Assembly (NCBI GenBank): GCA_022648685.1
Contig: JALCMW010000001.1
Location: 186,001-250,000 of the forward strand
Origin: Bacteroidales bacterium
GTDB taxonomy: Bacteria; Bacteroidota; Bacteroidia; Bacteroidales; UBA932
Direction: 5' to 3'
DNA length: 64,000 nt
The notes below the pieces were generated by a model. The model was not told the DNA's origin. It did not search any database and saw only the letters and a program-made list of their open reading frames with translations. Both the position numbers and the translations under genes were made by a program. Shown here in pieces: positions 1-8,927 of the stretch. How positions within the stretch are numbered: the stretch's first letter is position 1; each line of letters begins with the position of its first letter.

Positions 1-10
1 CCCAAACTTT

Positions 11-589
11 ATGAAAGCCGATACCATATCTTCCAAGGAATTCGGAGAGCTTTTTATCACATACAAAGAAAAGTTCATAGCTATCGCGACATCTTACATA
101 AGAGACAGAATCGTAGCTGAAGATATAGTTTCGGACTGTTTCACAAGTTTCTGGGACAAAAAAGCGGAAATAAACATAACTTCCGTGCCTCAAGCATACA
201 TTCTTACATCTGTAAAGAACAGGTGCATAAACTATCTGAGAGACAAAGCCACGGAAATGAGGATCAGAAAAGACATACAAAATGATGCTTACAAAACCAT
301 TATGACGGAAATAAACATAATGGAGAATGAAAACATGGATTTGCTTTTCCGTTCCGATATCGAGAAAATTTTCAGGGATTTCATGGCTACCCTGCCTAAA
401 ATCACAAGGGATATATTCTATTCAAGCAGATTCGAAAATCTGACATACAACGAAATAGCGGAAAAATACAAGGTAACCCCACGTAAAGTGAAACGGGAGA
501 TCCAGCATGTGCTGGCATTGATGCGTCACTCACTGAAGGATTACCTTCCTGTGATTTTGCTGTTTTACCCTCTCATCACGCACAAATAA
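11..589 (+). CDS. ECF-family RNA polymerase sigma-70 factor
   Basis: 192 aa. Sigma region 2 is at about residues 12-80, with the usual EDIVSDCFTSFW-type helix and the NRCINYLR stretch. Region 4 is at about 115-175, with a helix-turn-helix around NLTYNEIAEKYKVTPRKVKR. This is the layout of the Bacteroidota ECF sigma factors that usually work with a FecR-type anti-sigma factor. No FecR gene follows: the next gene is convergent at 621, so the partner is either elsewhere, upstream of the window, or absent. The C-terminus ends in a short hydrophobic tail (LPVILLFYPLI). The start is the first ATG, 11 bases into the window; an earlier in-frame start outside the window cannot be excluded. The family call is sure, the regulon is unknown. 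Confidence 0.88.
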   Translation: MKADTISSKEFGELFITYKEKFIAIATSYIRDRIVAEDIVSDCFTSFWDKKAEINITSVPQAYILTSVKNRCINYLRDKATEMRIRKDIQNDAYKTIMTEINIMENENMDLLFRSDIEKIFRDFMATLPKITRDIFYSSRFENLTYNEIAEKYKVTPRKVKREIQHVLALMRHSLKDYLPVILLFYPLITHK

Positions 590-620
590 ATCAAAGACGG
601 TATAGTCATCAATGATTTTG

Positions 621-1286
621 TTATTCATCTACGATCTTGCCGTCGAACAGATGGATTGTCCTGTGGGCATATTCGGCATCATGTTTATTATGCGTAACCA
701 TTACGATAGTAGTCCCTTCCTTATTGAGTTCGGTAAGAAGATTCATTACTTCTTCACCGTTCTTTGAATCGAGATTACCTGTAGGTTCATCCGCCAGAAT
801 CAGCTTCGGTCCGAATACGACCGCACGGGCTATGGCTACCCGTTGTTGCTGTCCTCCGCTCAACTGGTGAGGGAAATGGCCGGCCCTGTGGCTGATATTC
901 ATCCTTTTCATGATTTCACGGACCTTTTCCTTGCGTTCCGAAGCCTTGACATCCATGTAAGTAAGAGGCATTTCTATATTCTCGGCGACATTGAGTTCAT
1001 CAATCAGATTGAAACTCTGGAAAACGAAGCCGATGCAGCCTTTGCGGACATCGGTTCTGTCTTTCTCTTTAAGGGACGCAACTTCCTTGTCCGAAAGCCA
1101 ATATTTGCCTGAAGTAGGATTGTCAAGCAATCCAAGGATATTCAGCAATGTGGATTTTCCGCATCCCGAAGGACCCATTATGGCGACGAATTCGCCATCT
1201 TTGACATCAAAAGAGACATCGCTCAATGCAATGGTTTCCACTTCCTCGGTGCGGAACGATTTGCACAAATTTTCAACTTTAATCAT
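621..1286 (-). CDS. ABC transporter ATP-binding protein (MacB/LolD type)
   Basis: 221 aa, a single nucleotide-binding domain. Walker [10 protein letters not shown] lies at residues 38-46, the signature LSGGQQQR at about 142-149, and Walker B LILADEP follows. It is the last gene of the minus-strand operon 8717 to 621, 21 bases downstream of an FtsX/MacB-type permease. It presumably energises both permeases of the operon (1308-3692 and 6354-8717), which have no ATPase of their own. MacB-class transporters work by mechanotransmission, moving substrates from the periplasm or outer leaflet of the inner membrane through a TolC exit duct rather than across the inner membrane. The substrate cannot be read from the sequence. 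Confidence 0.93.
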   Translation of the reverse strand: MIKVENLCKSFRTEEVETIALSDVSFDVKDGEFVAIMGPSGCGKSTLLNILGLLDNPTSGKYWLSDKEVASLKEKDRTDVRKGCIGFVFQSFNLIDELNVAENIEMPLTYMDVKASERKEKVREIMKRMNISHRAGHFPHQLSGGQQQRVAIARAVVFGPKLILADEPTGNLDSKNGEEVMNLLTELNKEGTTIVMVTHNKHDAEYAHRTIHLFDGKIVDE

Positions 1287-1307
1287 AATTTACAGATATT
1301 AAAATAT

Positions 1308-3692
1308 TTATTCGTCTTTAAGATAATCCACCGGATTGCTTACGGATATTCTGTAGCAATTGATGATTACCGTAACATATATCACAATAAGGATCACAAT
1401 GATCCCGGCAATGAAAAGCAAAGGATTCAATGAAATGCGGACACTGAAAAGAGTCAGCCATTTAGCCGATATGAAATAAGCCGCAACTCCGGCTATCAGA
1501 AGCGAAGGAAGGGCAACCTTAGATATGTCCCTTATAAATATACCGAGAATGATTCTTCCTGTCGCCCCGTTTATTTTCCTTACCGCTATTTCCTTGCGTC
1601 TTCTGTTGACTTCGTCTCCGGTATATCCGATAAGGCCGATAAGAGCTATAAGCATGGTAACGATTCCGGCGATAAGCAAGGCGGAACGGAAACTGTACTG
1701 TGCCCTGTAAAGATCTGTAATCAAAGTACCGTAACTGTCGACCGTTATGTCTTTGTCAGGGAACATGGACTCGGCAAGATCCCTTATCTTTTTCATGGAG
1801 TCGGCCGTAAGCCTGTCGAATTTGACAAGGATGTATCCGAAAGGTTTCCTGTAATAGAACATCATGCTGGGTCTGTTATCCGGATCGGAAAAAGATCCTA
1901 TGGCAATATCGTCATAAACTCCGCATATAGTGAATGAACTGTTTTTGTCCTGACTATGTTCCGTTATCATGATTTTTTTGCCTACAGCCCCGTCTTTCCA
2001 ATGTGCCAGAGAAGATATCCTGTCTGCGAAGTTTTTGCTAACCATCACTTCCCTGAGACTGTCCGTCCCTTGAGTGAAACTGCCGCCCTGGAGTATCTTT
2101 ATTCCCATCAATTTGAAATAATCATCATATACGGAATAAAGATCGGCTGCATTGAAATACTCTTTATCGTCACCCGGAAGAAGTATATTATTACCTGACT
2201 GACCGGTATTCGGAAGGCATTCCGATGACGATACCGCTTTCACTCCGGGGATCTTTTCCAATTCATTGACAAGACCGGAATTCTGGTCGCCTGTAGTACC
2301 TTTTACAGAAAGGACGGCAAGATTTGAATAATCATATCCCAGATTTTCGTCCAACATCAGATTATACTGACGGTTAATAACTATCAGAAGACAGAACATA
2401 AGACCCGCGGCCATGAACTGTATCGCAAGCAAAGCGTGTTTCCAGCTATGCTTGTATTCATGATAACCTCTGAAAGCAGATGAAATCGGAACGGAGGCGT
2501 ACATATATCCGGGAACCGCCCCTCCCAAGACTATGACTATTATGCAGATAGCAACAAATATCAAGCTTCCTTTGTTGGAAAACAGGCTTTCCAGCGGAGC
2601 AGATATGAACTGCTCTACGGATCCCTTGCAGCAAAAGAGCAGCACGGCGGCCAATACGGCAGCAAGAAAAATGTGTACCAGCGCTTCACAGAAAACAATG
2701 CTTCCTATGGTAGTTCCTTCGGCGCCATAACATTTCCGTATGGCCATTTCCCTGGATCTGGTAACCATATTGCCCGCAACTATGAGAAGATAATTCATGA
2801 CCGACGAGAAAAGAAGGATGAAAGCCAGAATGGAAAGTATCCAGGACATATTCTTCACATATTTGTTCGAAGTATAAACTTTGGATATCCCTGTAAAAGA
2901 AAAACCGATATCCACTCCCGCCGCTTTCAGGTCTTTCAAAGGAAAATTATCCTTGATCATCATGGCGACATTCCTTTTTATATCGGAAGGAGTCACACCT
3001 TTCCTGAGCCGCAGATAAGATTGATAACGGTCATTGCCCACCCAATTTACGGTTCCGTCGAAGTGCCCCGGCTGACGCATAGTATTCAAGGATAATATTA
3101 TGTTGACCGGATACAATGTCGAATTCAGGGGGAAATCCTCATAGACACCTCCTATTGTGAAAGTTATGCCGGGAAATTCCGCCATGGTAAATCTCCGGCC
3201 CACTGCATCTTTTCCCAGTTTTTCTGCGAACTTGCCGTTGACCATACAATAATACGGCTTTGCAAGTACTTCTTTAGGATTTCCGCGGAGAATCCGTCTC
3301 GGAAGGACATCGAAAATACAGCTGTCAGCACAGACGACACTGGCTTTAAGAATCTTATCATCAGTGAAACGACATTGTTCTGATTCAGTAATATAGGTAA
3401 AACGTGTGGCCGCTTCAATCTGGGGAGCATATTTTTTCATTCCGGGAGCTATTGCTCCGGAGGTCTGAGGATAGGCTTTGATATTTCCGTCTTTGAGTAC
3501 AGTCTCGTTGATCAGATAAGTATCGTCATAGTCTGGCATGAAAGTATCGTAGCTTTGCTCGAAACAGACTTCACCGATTATCACTGCGCTTACTCCCAAA
3601 CCCAATGCAAGACACAATATCTTTATGAAATTATGCTGGCCTTTACGCGGAAGATTACGGAAGGCGGCCGATATGTTTGAAAAGAATTCCAT
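1308..3692 (-). CDS. ABC transporter permease, FtsX/MacB type (second of operon)
   Basis: 794 aa. The N-terminus has a transmembrane helix at about residues 22-44, followed by a large periplasmic MacB-PCD-like region. A first FtsX core has helices at roughly 285-305, 330-355 and 380-405. A second half repeats this order (helix near 425, periplasmic region, FtsX core at about 675-785). The segment ahead of the last core, NRRRKEIAVRKINGA, is the coupling-helix motif typical of FtsX permeases; the first half has SREMAIRKCYGA. The stop is 21 bases before the ATPase and the start 9 bases after the adaptor gene. It is a paralogue-like partner of the 6354-8717 permease; the two may form a heterodimer. 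Confidence 0.9.
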   Translation of the reverse strand: MEFFSNISAAFRNLPRKGQHNFIKILCLALGLGVSAVIIGEVCFEQSYDTFMPDYDDTYLINETVLKDGNIKAYPQTSGAIAPGMKKYAPQIEAATRFTYITESEQCRFTDDKILKASVVCADSCIFDVLPRRILRGNPKEVLAKPYYCMVNGKFAEKLGKDAVGRRFTMAEFPGITFTIGGVYEDFPLNSTLYPVNIILSLNTMRQPGHFDGTVNWVGNDRYQSYLRLRKGVTPSDIKRNVAMMIKDNFPLKDLKAAGVDIGFSFTGISKVYTSNKYVKNMSWILSILAFILLFSSVMNYLLIVAGNMVTRSREMAIRKCYGAEGTTIGSIVFCEALVHIFLAAVLAAVLLFCCKGSVEQFISAPLESLFSNKGSLIFVAICIIVIVLGGAVPGYMYASVPISSAFRGYHEYKHSWKHALLAIQFMAAGLMFCLLIVINRQYNLMLDENLGYDYSNLAVLSVKGTTGDQNSGLVNELEKIPGVKAVSSSECLPNTGQSGNNILLPGDDKEYFNAADLYSVYDDYFKLMGIKILQGGSFTQGTDSLREVMVSKNFADRISSLAHWKDGAVGKKIMITEHSQDKNSSFTICGVYDDIAIGSFSDPDNRPSMMFYYRKPFGYILVKFDRLTADSMKKIRDLAESMFPDKDITVDSYGTLITDLYRAQYSFRSALLIAGIVTMLIALIGLIGYTGDEVNRRRKEIAVRKINGATGRIILGIFIRDISKVALPSLLIAGVAAYFISAKWLTLFSVRISLNPLLFIAGIIVILIVIYVTVIINCYRISVSNPVDYLKDE

Positions 3693-3701
3693 TTGCCGGG
3701 A

Positions 3702-4952
3702 TTATTTTAGAATCAGAATTTCGTTGTCTTTATAAGCCTCATAACCGCTGACGATTACTTTTTCTCCAGGCTGGAGCCCTTCAAGAACCTCATAATACCG
3801 GGGATTCTGACGGCCGATACGGATATTGCGGCGATAGGCTTTCGTCCCGTTTTCGTCCAATACGAATATCCAGGTCCCTCCGGTTACGGAGAAGAAAGTA
3901 CCTTTCGGGATGATTACGGCATTCTTCGGTTCTCCCAATTGAAGATCCAGGTAATATGTTTGTCCTGAACGGATGTTCGCGGGACGTTCGCCAGAAAAAA
4001 CAAGATCTATCCTGAACCTGCCGTCACGTACTTCCGGATAAACTTTACGCACTCGCACGGCATATCGCTTGCCGTCACGCTCGAAAGAGCCTTCCAATCC
4101 CGTATGGACACGGTCGATATAATGTTCGTCCACCTGCGACTCTATCTTGTAATCGCTAAGATCGTTTATCTGGCCTATTTTCTGGCCCGGGGAAATATTC
4201 TGCCCGAGTTCAACGTCGAGAAGTCCGACTTCCCCGTCTATCTGGCTGCGCACGTCCAGATTGTCTTTGCGCTGGCGGACCAGAAGCACATTTTTGCGCA
4301 TATTTTCAAGATTATCATTCATCTGGTCAATCTGTGTCAATCTGTACAAGCTGTCCTGCTCCAATCGTTTTGTGATGAGGACATGCTTGCGAAGGGTCAG
4401 TTCGTAATCTTCCTTGGCCTGAAGATAATCTTCACGGCTGTTCAGTTGCTCATCATAAAGCCGCTTCTGCTGATCATACAGACGTTTCTTGCGTATAAGA
4501 TCGAGATCCAGCTGTATCTTTTCATTTTTGTTGGTAAGCCTGTCCTGCTCCATGCTGATCTGGGTATTCCTGAGAAGATCCTGTTTCTCGGCAAGTTCGG
4601 ATTCGGCATTCAGTATCTGGAGATCCAGATTGGAATTACTGAGACGGACCATTACATCGCCTTTCCTGACTTTAGCACCTTCTTCGACTACCTTTTCCAT
4701 TACGACTCCGCCTTCCTGCGGACTTATCTGGACAACGCTGATAGGAGCCACGGTACCGTCCAGACTGACATAATCATTGAATTTGCCGCTCTTCACTTCC
4801 CCTATGCTCAGGCCTTTCCTTTCCACTTTCAGAGTATTCGCGAAATTGCTCAGCGAAAGCCAGATCAGCAGAGCGGCAAGAACGGCGGCTCCTATGATAT
4901 AGGGCCAATACTTGCGCGGAATCCCTTTCTTCTTTTTTATTTCTATATCCAT
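3702..4952 (-). CDS. HlyD-family periplasmic adaptor subunit
   Basis: 416 aa. An N-terminal transmembrane helix lies at about residues 15-34. A lipoyl/barrel-sandwich half-motif, a long alpha-helical hairpin (about 110-225, rich in K, E, Q and R, coiled-coil-like), the second lipoyl half, and a beta-barrel/membrane-proximal part follow (ending in GYEAYKDNEILILK). This is the membrane-fusion protein of a tripartite exporter: it would bridge the two FtsX/MacB permeases to the TolC protein encoded just upstream. The start is 4 bases after the TolC stop codon, so translation is probably coupled. The ATG followed by DIEIKKKKG gives the positively charged cytoplasmic end expected before the membrane helix. 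Confidence 0.92.
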   Translation of the reverse strand: MDIEIKKKKGIPRKYWPYIIGAAVLAALLIWLSLSNFANTLKVERKGLSIGEVKSGKFNDYVSLDGTVAPISVVQISPQEGGVVMEKVVEEGAKVRKGDVMVRLSNSNLDLQILNAESELAEKQDLLRNTQISMEQDRLTNKNEKIQLDLDLIRKKRLYDQQKRLYDEQLNSREDYLQAKEDYELTLRKHVLITKRLEQDSLYRLTQIDQMNDNLENMRKNVLLVRQRKDNLDVRSQIDGEVGLLDVELGQNISPGQKIGQINDLSDYKIESQVDEHYIDRVHTGLEGSFERDGKRYAVRVRKVYPEVRDGRFRIDLVFSGERPANIRSGQTYYLDLQLGEPKNAVIIPKGTFFSVTGGTWIFVLDENGTKAYRRNIRIGRQNPRYYEVLEGLQPGEKVIVSGYEAYKDNEILILK

Positions 4953-4956
4953 GACA

Positions 4957-6357
4957 CTACTTGTTATTTCTTGTTATGTTGTTATTCCTTATTATGCCGA
5001 TGCCTTTGTAATAATCCACCAGACGGTCTTTCATGGCATACAGCATTTTCATCTGCAAAAGGGTTATCCTAGATTCCAGAAGAGTATCCGCGGCCGCCCT
5101 CAAATCCGTAACGCTAAGCATACCTTCTTCATATTTCCGCTCGGATACATAATAAGCAAGGGAATCTGCTTCCACCTTGTGTTCCATCTGCAAAATTTCC
5201 TTGACGTATCCGTTCCTGTCCATAACGGCATTCTCTATGTCGTCATGAAGTTTACGCATGGATTCTTCTTTCTCCAGTTCCGCAATATGCACGGCCGAAT
5301 GAGCCTTGCGGACATTTCCGTAATAGGAATAATTGAAAATCGGTATCGTGATTGACGCTCCGATATACTCTCCGAGATTATTACTGAACTGCGAATTGAA
5401 TCTGTCCACTACGCTTCCGGTAGTTATATTTTTATAATAGTTGGTAGAAACGCCGGCAAATACCGAAATTGAAGGTAATAATTTTCCTTTCATTATTCTG
5501 TAATCGTACATGGCGGTCCTTACATTGAAGGCTGCAAGTCTGGCTGCAGTGGAATTTCCCGATGCATATTCATAAATGTCTTCCACTTGTTCGAGCCTGT
5601 ACTCTGGCTCGATTCTGACCAGCGAAGCATCGGTTTCCAACGAATCGGAAGAAGGATAATTCATAGACGATTTCAGGGCAAGCAATGCAGTACGCGATTG
5701 GTTTCTCTGATGTGTCAGATTATAATCGTCTTCTGCGACCTGAGCTTCTATCTGGACAACATCAGGCCGGCCTTTGATCCCCAGTTCTTCTTGTCTGCGG
5801 GTCTTTTCCAGCAATCGGCGGCTGTCTTTCAATTTGTCTTCGGCCAAAAGCACACCGGCCCTTGCATACACCAGATCCACATATTTCTGCATCACCTCTA
5901 TTTCCTTGTCCTCCTTTGCTTTTTCTATATCTGCCATACCGCTCTGTCGTTTTGTCCTGGCCTGTAGAAACCCGTTTAAAGTCCTGCCTCCGTCAAAAAC
6001 GGTCAAAGAGGAATAAAGTCTATAATAATTGTTGAATGTAGCCTGCGTATTGTATGTATTGGTCTCCGGATCAATATTACGGCCCCAGCTATACTGGGCA
6101 CTGACTTCCGAACTCACTGTCGGGATAAAGCCTCCGATCGAAGACTGCAGTTCGGCTTTGCTTTCCTGCGCCGCCCATTGTTTCTTTTCAACTGAAGTAC
6201 TATGTTCCACTGCATAGGTCATGCAACTGTCCATATCCCAGATCCTGGCTCCGGCTGTAAGAACATTTCCCGCAACGGCGATTATAACAGCAATTATTTT
6301 GATTATCCTCAACTTATACATATAGATCGTCATTTCTGAAACATTACTGCGATTCAT
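4957..6357 (-). CDS. TolC-family outer membrane efflux protein
   Basis: 466 aa from the chosen start. A hydrophobic export signal (KIIAVIIAVAGNVLTAGA) is followed by two TolC-type repeats of long amphipathic helices with short beta strands. It forms the outer-membrane duct of the tripartite exporter. The open frame continues upstream to 6471, but that extension reads as out-of-frame permease sequence. I chose the ATG at 6357 because it overlaps the stop of the permease gene as ATGA, which indicates translational coupling. ATGs at 6333 and 6321 are closer to the signal peptide and also possible. Confidence 0.88.
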   Translation of the reverse strand: MNRSNVSEMTIYMYKLRIIKIIAVIIAVAGNVLTAGARIWDMDSCMTYAVEHSTSVEKKQWAAQESKAELQSSIGGFIPTVSSEVSAQYSWGRNIDPETNTYNTQATFNNYYRLYSSLTVFDGGRTLNGFLQARTKRQSGMADIEKAKEDKEIEVMQKYVDLVYARAGVLLAEDKLKDSRRLLEKTRRQEELGIKGRPDVVQIEAQVAEDDYNLTHQRNQSRTALLALKSSMNYPSSDSLETDASLVRIEPEYRLEQVEDIYEYASGNSTAARLAAFNVRTAMYDYRIMKGKLLPSISVFAGVSTNYYKNITTGSVVDRFNSQFSNNLGEYIGASITIPIFNYSYYGNVRKAHSAVHIAELEKEESMRKLHDDIENAVMDRNGYVKEILQMEHKVEADSLAYYVSERKYEEGMLSVTDLRAAADTLLESRITLLQMKMLYAMKDRLVDYYKGIGIIRNNNITRNNK

Positions 6358-8717
6358 TGATTCTCGGCCACGCCTTCGACAGGATTGGCATTGGCGGCCA
6401 TATAACTCTGAAGGTAGACGGCAACGAAAGAAATCAGGAAGGTAAACAGACCGGCTGCTATGAATATCCACGGACTCAGGCTTATGCGGTAGTTGTAATT
6501 GGAAAGCCAGCTACGGCCAATATAATATATTACAGGAACGGCAATTACAAAAGCAACAGCCACGTAAATAACGAACACTTTTATAAGTCTTTTGAGAATC
6601 TGGGAACGGCTGCTGCCGAAAACCTTTCTCAAAGCAATTTCCTTTCTGCGCTGTTCTATGAAATAAGTACTCATTGCAATAAGACCGAGCATTGATATTA
6701 TTATGGCTATGCCGGCGAAAAGGGAAACCATTGTAGACATTCTTTTCTCACTTTCATATTCGGCGGCCACTTTCTGATCCAGGAAAGGATTATCATCATC
6801 CAGGGTGGCATTGAAAACTTTCTTATAGACTTTCTGCACTGCCTTATATGCTTCGACCGGATTGCCCTGGACTTCTACTATGAAATCCCATGGATACTTA
6901 ACCTTTTTCTTGATGGTAATAAGTAACGGATGTTCTTTAGCCAGAATATTGCGCAGATGGAAATCAGCCAATATGCCTCTGATCGGTTTCGGCCCTGAGC
7001 CCCATGATGGATGCCCGGCATATATATCTATGGCCTTCGCATTTTTATCCAGTCCCATTCCCGTGAGGGCGGCCATATTGACGTAAACTCCGTTCTGGTC
7101 TTCGATATTGTTGTCCTGTATTACTTTGAGACCGAATATATCCATATAGTTCTCGTCTCCTATAAGTATCTGGAAACTAAGATTTTTTCCTTTATATACG
7201 ATGGTTTCGTTATTTCCTCCGTCTTTAGGCGTCCCTTCGCATGCCGTGACTCGGGACACGCATGCAAGACCCTTGAGTTCATTGACAAATGTCTGGAATT
7301 TCAAGGTGTCGAATGCCGGATTATCGACATCTATCAGATTCTTGGTATTAAAGCCCAACGGAGCATGGATAAGATGCCTTGTCTGGGATATCATGATGAT
7401 GGCTACGGCTATCATTATTATGGTAACAACATTCTGGAAAATTATGAAAATCTTGCTGAACGTCATCCTGATCCTTTGCCTGAATGTTCCGCGGACTATT
7501 TCCACAGGCTGTGCCTTTGAAATGACAAAGGCTGGGATTATACCGGCAAGTATACCTATGACAAGGATGAAAGCTATCATCACAGACAGTACGGCAGGTG
7601 AGAATAATACGCCGATTTGCAGTTCCGTTCCAAGCAAATGAGACGCATAAGGAAGGAAAATATACGAAAGAAGAACTGCTACCACGGATGAAATTATGCA
7701 AAGCAACAGGCTTTCCGCAACAAGTTTGAGCATTATTTCCCACCTGCGGCTCCCGAGCAGTCTGCGTACCGCCATTTCTTTGGCCCTGTTGCCGGATATG
7801 GCAACCGTAAGGTTGATATAGTTCATGATCGAAAACAGCAGGATGATCAAACCCAATGCAAAAAGGATATCTACAAGTTTTCTTTCTCCCCTTATCGTGA
7901 CACCACTGTTTGATTGTATACCCGAAAAATACAATTTGTTCAAAGGCACCAGCAAAACACCCGTAGCACAATCCGGATGCTGGTACAGCCAGAAAAATGT
8001 CTTGAAATATTTCGTCATATCCTCCGTTTTGGACTCTATATCCGAATGGGGTTTTGCAAGAATGAAAATTTCGGCTCCGGTAGCATTATTCATATGGGGA
8101 TTAAGCATGGACTTATTCCGCAGATCTTCGAATCTCGCTATTATATCCGCATTCCTGATACTGGAATTTTTCATATCCGCCGCTACTCCGGTGATACGCA
8201 AATGCCTTTTCCCGTCCAACTCTATTTCCTGTCCCACCGGATCCTTGTTACCGAACATTTTCCTGGCGAATGTTTCCGTGACAACAGCATAGTTTTTAGC
8301 ATCCAACACATGATTCCTGTCGCCTTCGAGCAAACGGAAATCGAAGATCCGGTAAAATGTGGAATCGACGCAAAGTTCATAGGCGGCAGACATTTCCCCG
8401 GAAGGCATCATCACATTAGAGTTTTGCGAAGCAACTGCACATGAAGATTCCACTTCCGGATAACGGCTTTTAATGTATCTCTGGATATACGTGTTGCCTC
8501 CGGTATAATAAGAGGTCCCTTCCATCTCTTCCCCAAGTACATATATCCTGTCCGCCTTGGAGTGCATCTTGTCCGTTCCGTATTCCTTGAAAGAATAAAG
8601 ACCTATAAGTATGACGAAAGCAAGGCTCAAAGAGAGCCCGAATACGTTTATCAACGTATAAAACTTGTTCCTGCCAAGGAAAGTGAAAAAGGATTTCAGA
8701 TTAAGTATATTTCTCAT
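6354..8717 (-). CDS. ABC transporter permease, FtsX/MacB type (first of operon)
   Basis: 787 aa. It has the same plan as the 1308-3692 protein: a helix near residues 16-35, a periplasmic MacB-PCD-like domain, FtsX core one (around 280-405), a helix near 425, a second periplasmic region, and FtsX core two (about 670-780). EQRRKEIALRKVFGSSR precedes the last core and NRAKEMAVRRLLGSRR the first, both being FtsX coupling motifs. It is the first gene of the export operon, with the putative sigma-54 promoter about 70-80 bases upstream. The divergent sigma-54 response regulator starts 210 bases away. Confidence 0.9.
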   Translation of the reverse strand: MRNILNLKSFFTFLGRNKFYTLINVFGLSLSLAFVILIGLYSFKEYGTDKMHSKADRIYVLGEEMEGTSYYTGGNTYIQRYIKSRYPEVESSCAVASQNSNVMMPSGEMSAAYELCVDSTFYRIFDFRLLEGDRNHVLDAKNYAVVTETFARKMFGNKDPVGQEIELDGKRHLRITGVAADMKNSSIRNADIIARFEDLRNKSMLNPHMNNATGAEIFILAKPHSDIESKTEDMTKYFKTFFWLYQHPDCATGVLLVPLNKLYFSGIQSNSGVTIRGERKLVDILFALGLIILLFSIMNYINLTVAISGNRAKEMAVRRLLGSRRWEIMLKLVAESLLLCIISSVVAVLLSYIFLPYASHLLGTELQIGVLFSPAVLSVMIAFILVIGILAGIIPAFVISKAQPVEIVRGTFRQRIRMTFSKIFIIFQNVVTIIMIAVAIIMISQTRHLIHAPLGFNTKNLIDVDNPAFDTLKFQTFVNELKGLACVSRVTACEGTPKDGGNNETIVYKGKNLSFQILIGDENYMDIFGLKVIQDNNIEDQNGVYVNMAALTGMGLDKNAKAIDIYAGHPSWGSGPKPIRGILADFHLRNILAKEHPLLITIKKKVKYPWDFIVEVQGNPVEAYKAVQKVYKKVFNATLDDDNPFLDQKVAAEYESEKRMSTMVSLFAGIAIIISMLGLIAMSTYFIEQRRKEIALRKVFGSSRSQILKRLIKVFVIYVAVAFVIAVPVIYYIGRSWLSNYNYRISLSPWIFIAAGLFTFLISFVAVYLQSYMAANANPVEGVAENQ

Positions 8718-8783
8718 TTTTTCTGTTGTTTCTTCGATTCCGTTTTATCATGTACGGAAAAGGCAACAACCGTTCCTTTAAAT

Positions 8784-8798
8784 GCAATATATTATCCC
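8784..8798 (-). promoter_or_regulatory. Candidate sigma-54 (-24/-12) promoter of the export operon
   Basis: Read on the minus strand, the segment is GGGATAATATATTGC, followed by A. GG and GC are separated by exactly ten bases, and the -12 half (TTGCA) matches the RpoN consensus well; the -24 half keeps only the GG. It lies about 67 bases upstream of the first permease start, giving a leader of roughly 55 bases. The divergent neighbour is an NtrC-type activator, which makes a sigma-54 promoter here likely. It was found by eye; no enhancer repeats for the activator were clear. Confidence 0.45.
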
Positions 8799-8871
8799 AC
8801 AGTTAATTAAGTACAAAACATCTTTGCCGGATCTGTCAAAAAAATTTACACTTGTGTCCAAATTTTTGGCA

Positions 8872-8902
8872 TTTCGGATAATCCCGAAAATAACTACATT
8901 TG
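8872..8902 (+). promoter_or_regulatory. Probable housekeeping promoter of the response regulator/kinase pair
   Basis: TACATTTG at 8895-8902 matches the Bacteroidota -7 element TAnnTTTG. A TTTC at 8872-8875 sits 19 bases upstream in the position of the -33 TTTG. The response-regulator ATG is 26 bases downstream of the -7 element. This would give constitutive low-level expression of the two-component pair. Confidence 0.5.
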
Positions 8903-8927
8903 TTTATCGCTATCAAATTAATATGAA

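Noticed and set aside
4104..5072. 322-codon plus-strand ORF
   Set aside because: It lies opposite the HlyD adaptor gene, which has clear family motifs; the plus-strand product has no recognisable domain.
6355..6471. N-terminal extension of the TolC protein
   Set aside because: The additional 38 residues are Cys- and Arg-rich, overlap the permease gene, and precede a coupled ATGA start with a normal signal peptide behind it.
8868..8882. Sigma-54 promoter on the plus strand for the response regulator
   Set aside because: TTGGCATTTCGG looks like a -24 half, but ten bases after GG there is AA, not GC. The TAnnTTTG element at 8895 fits better.
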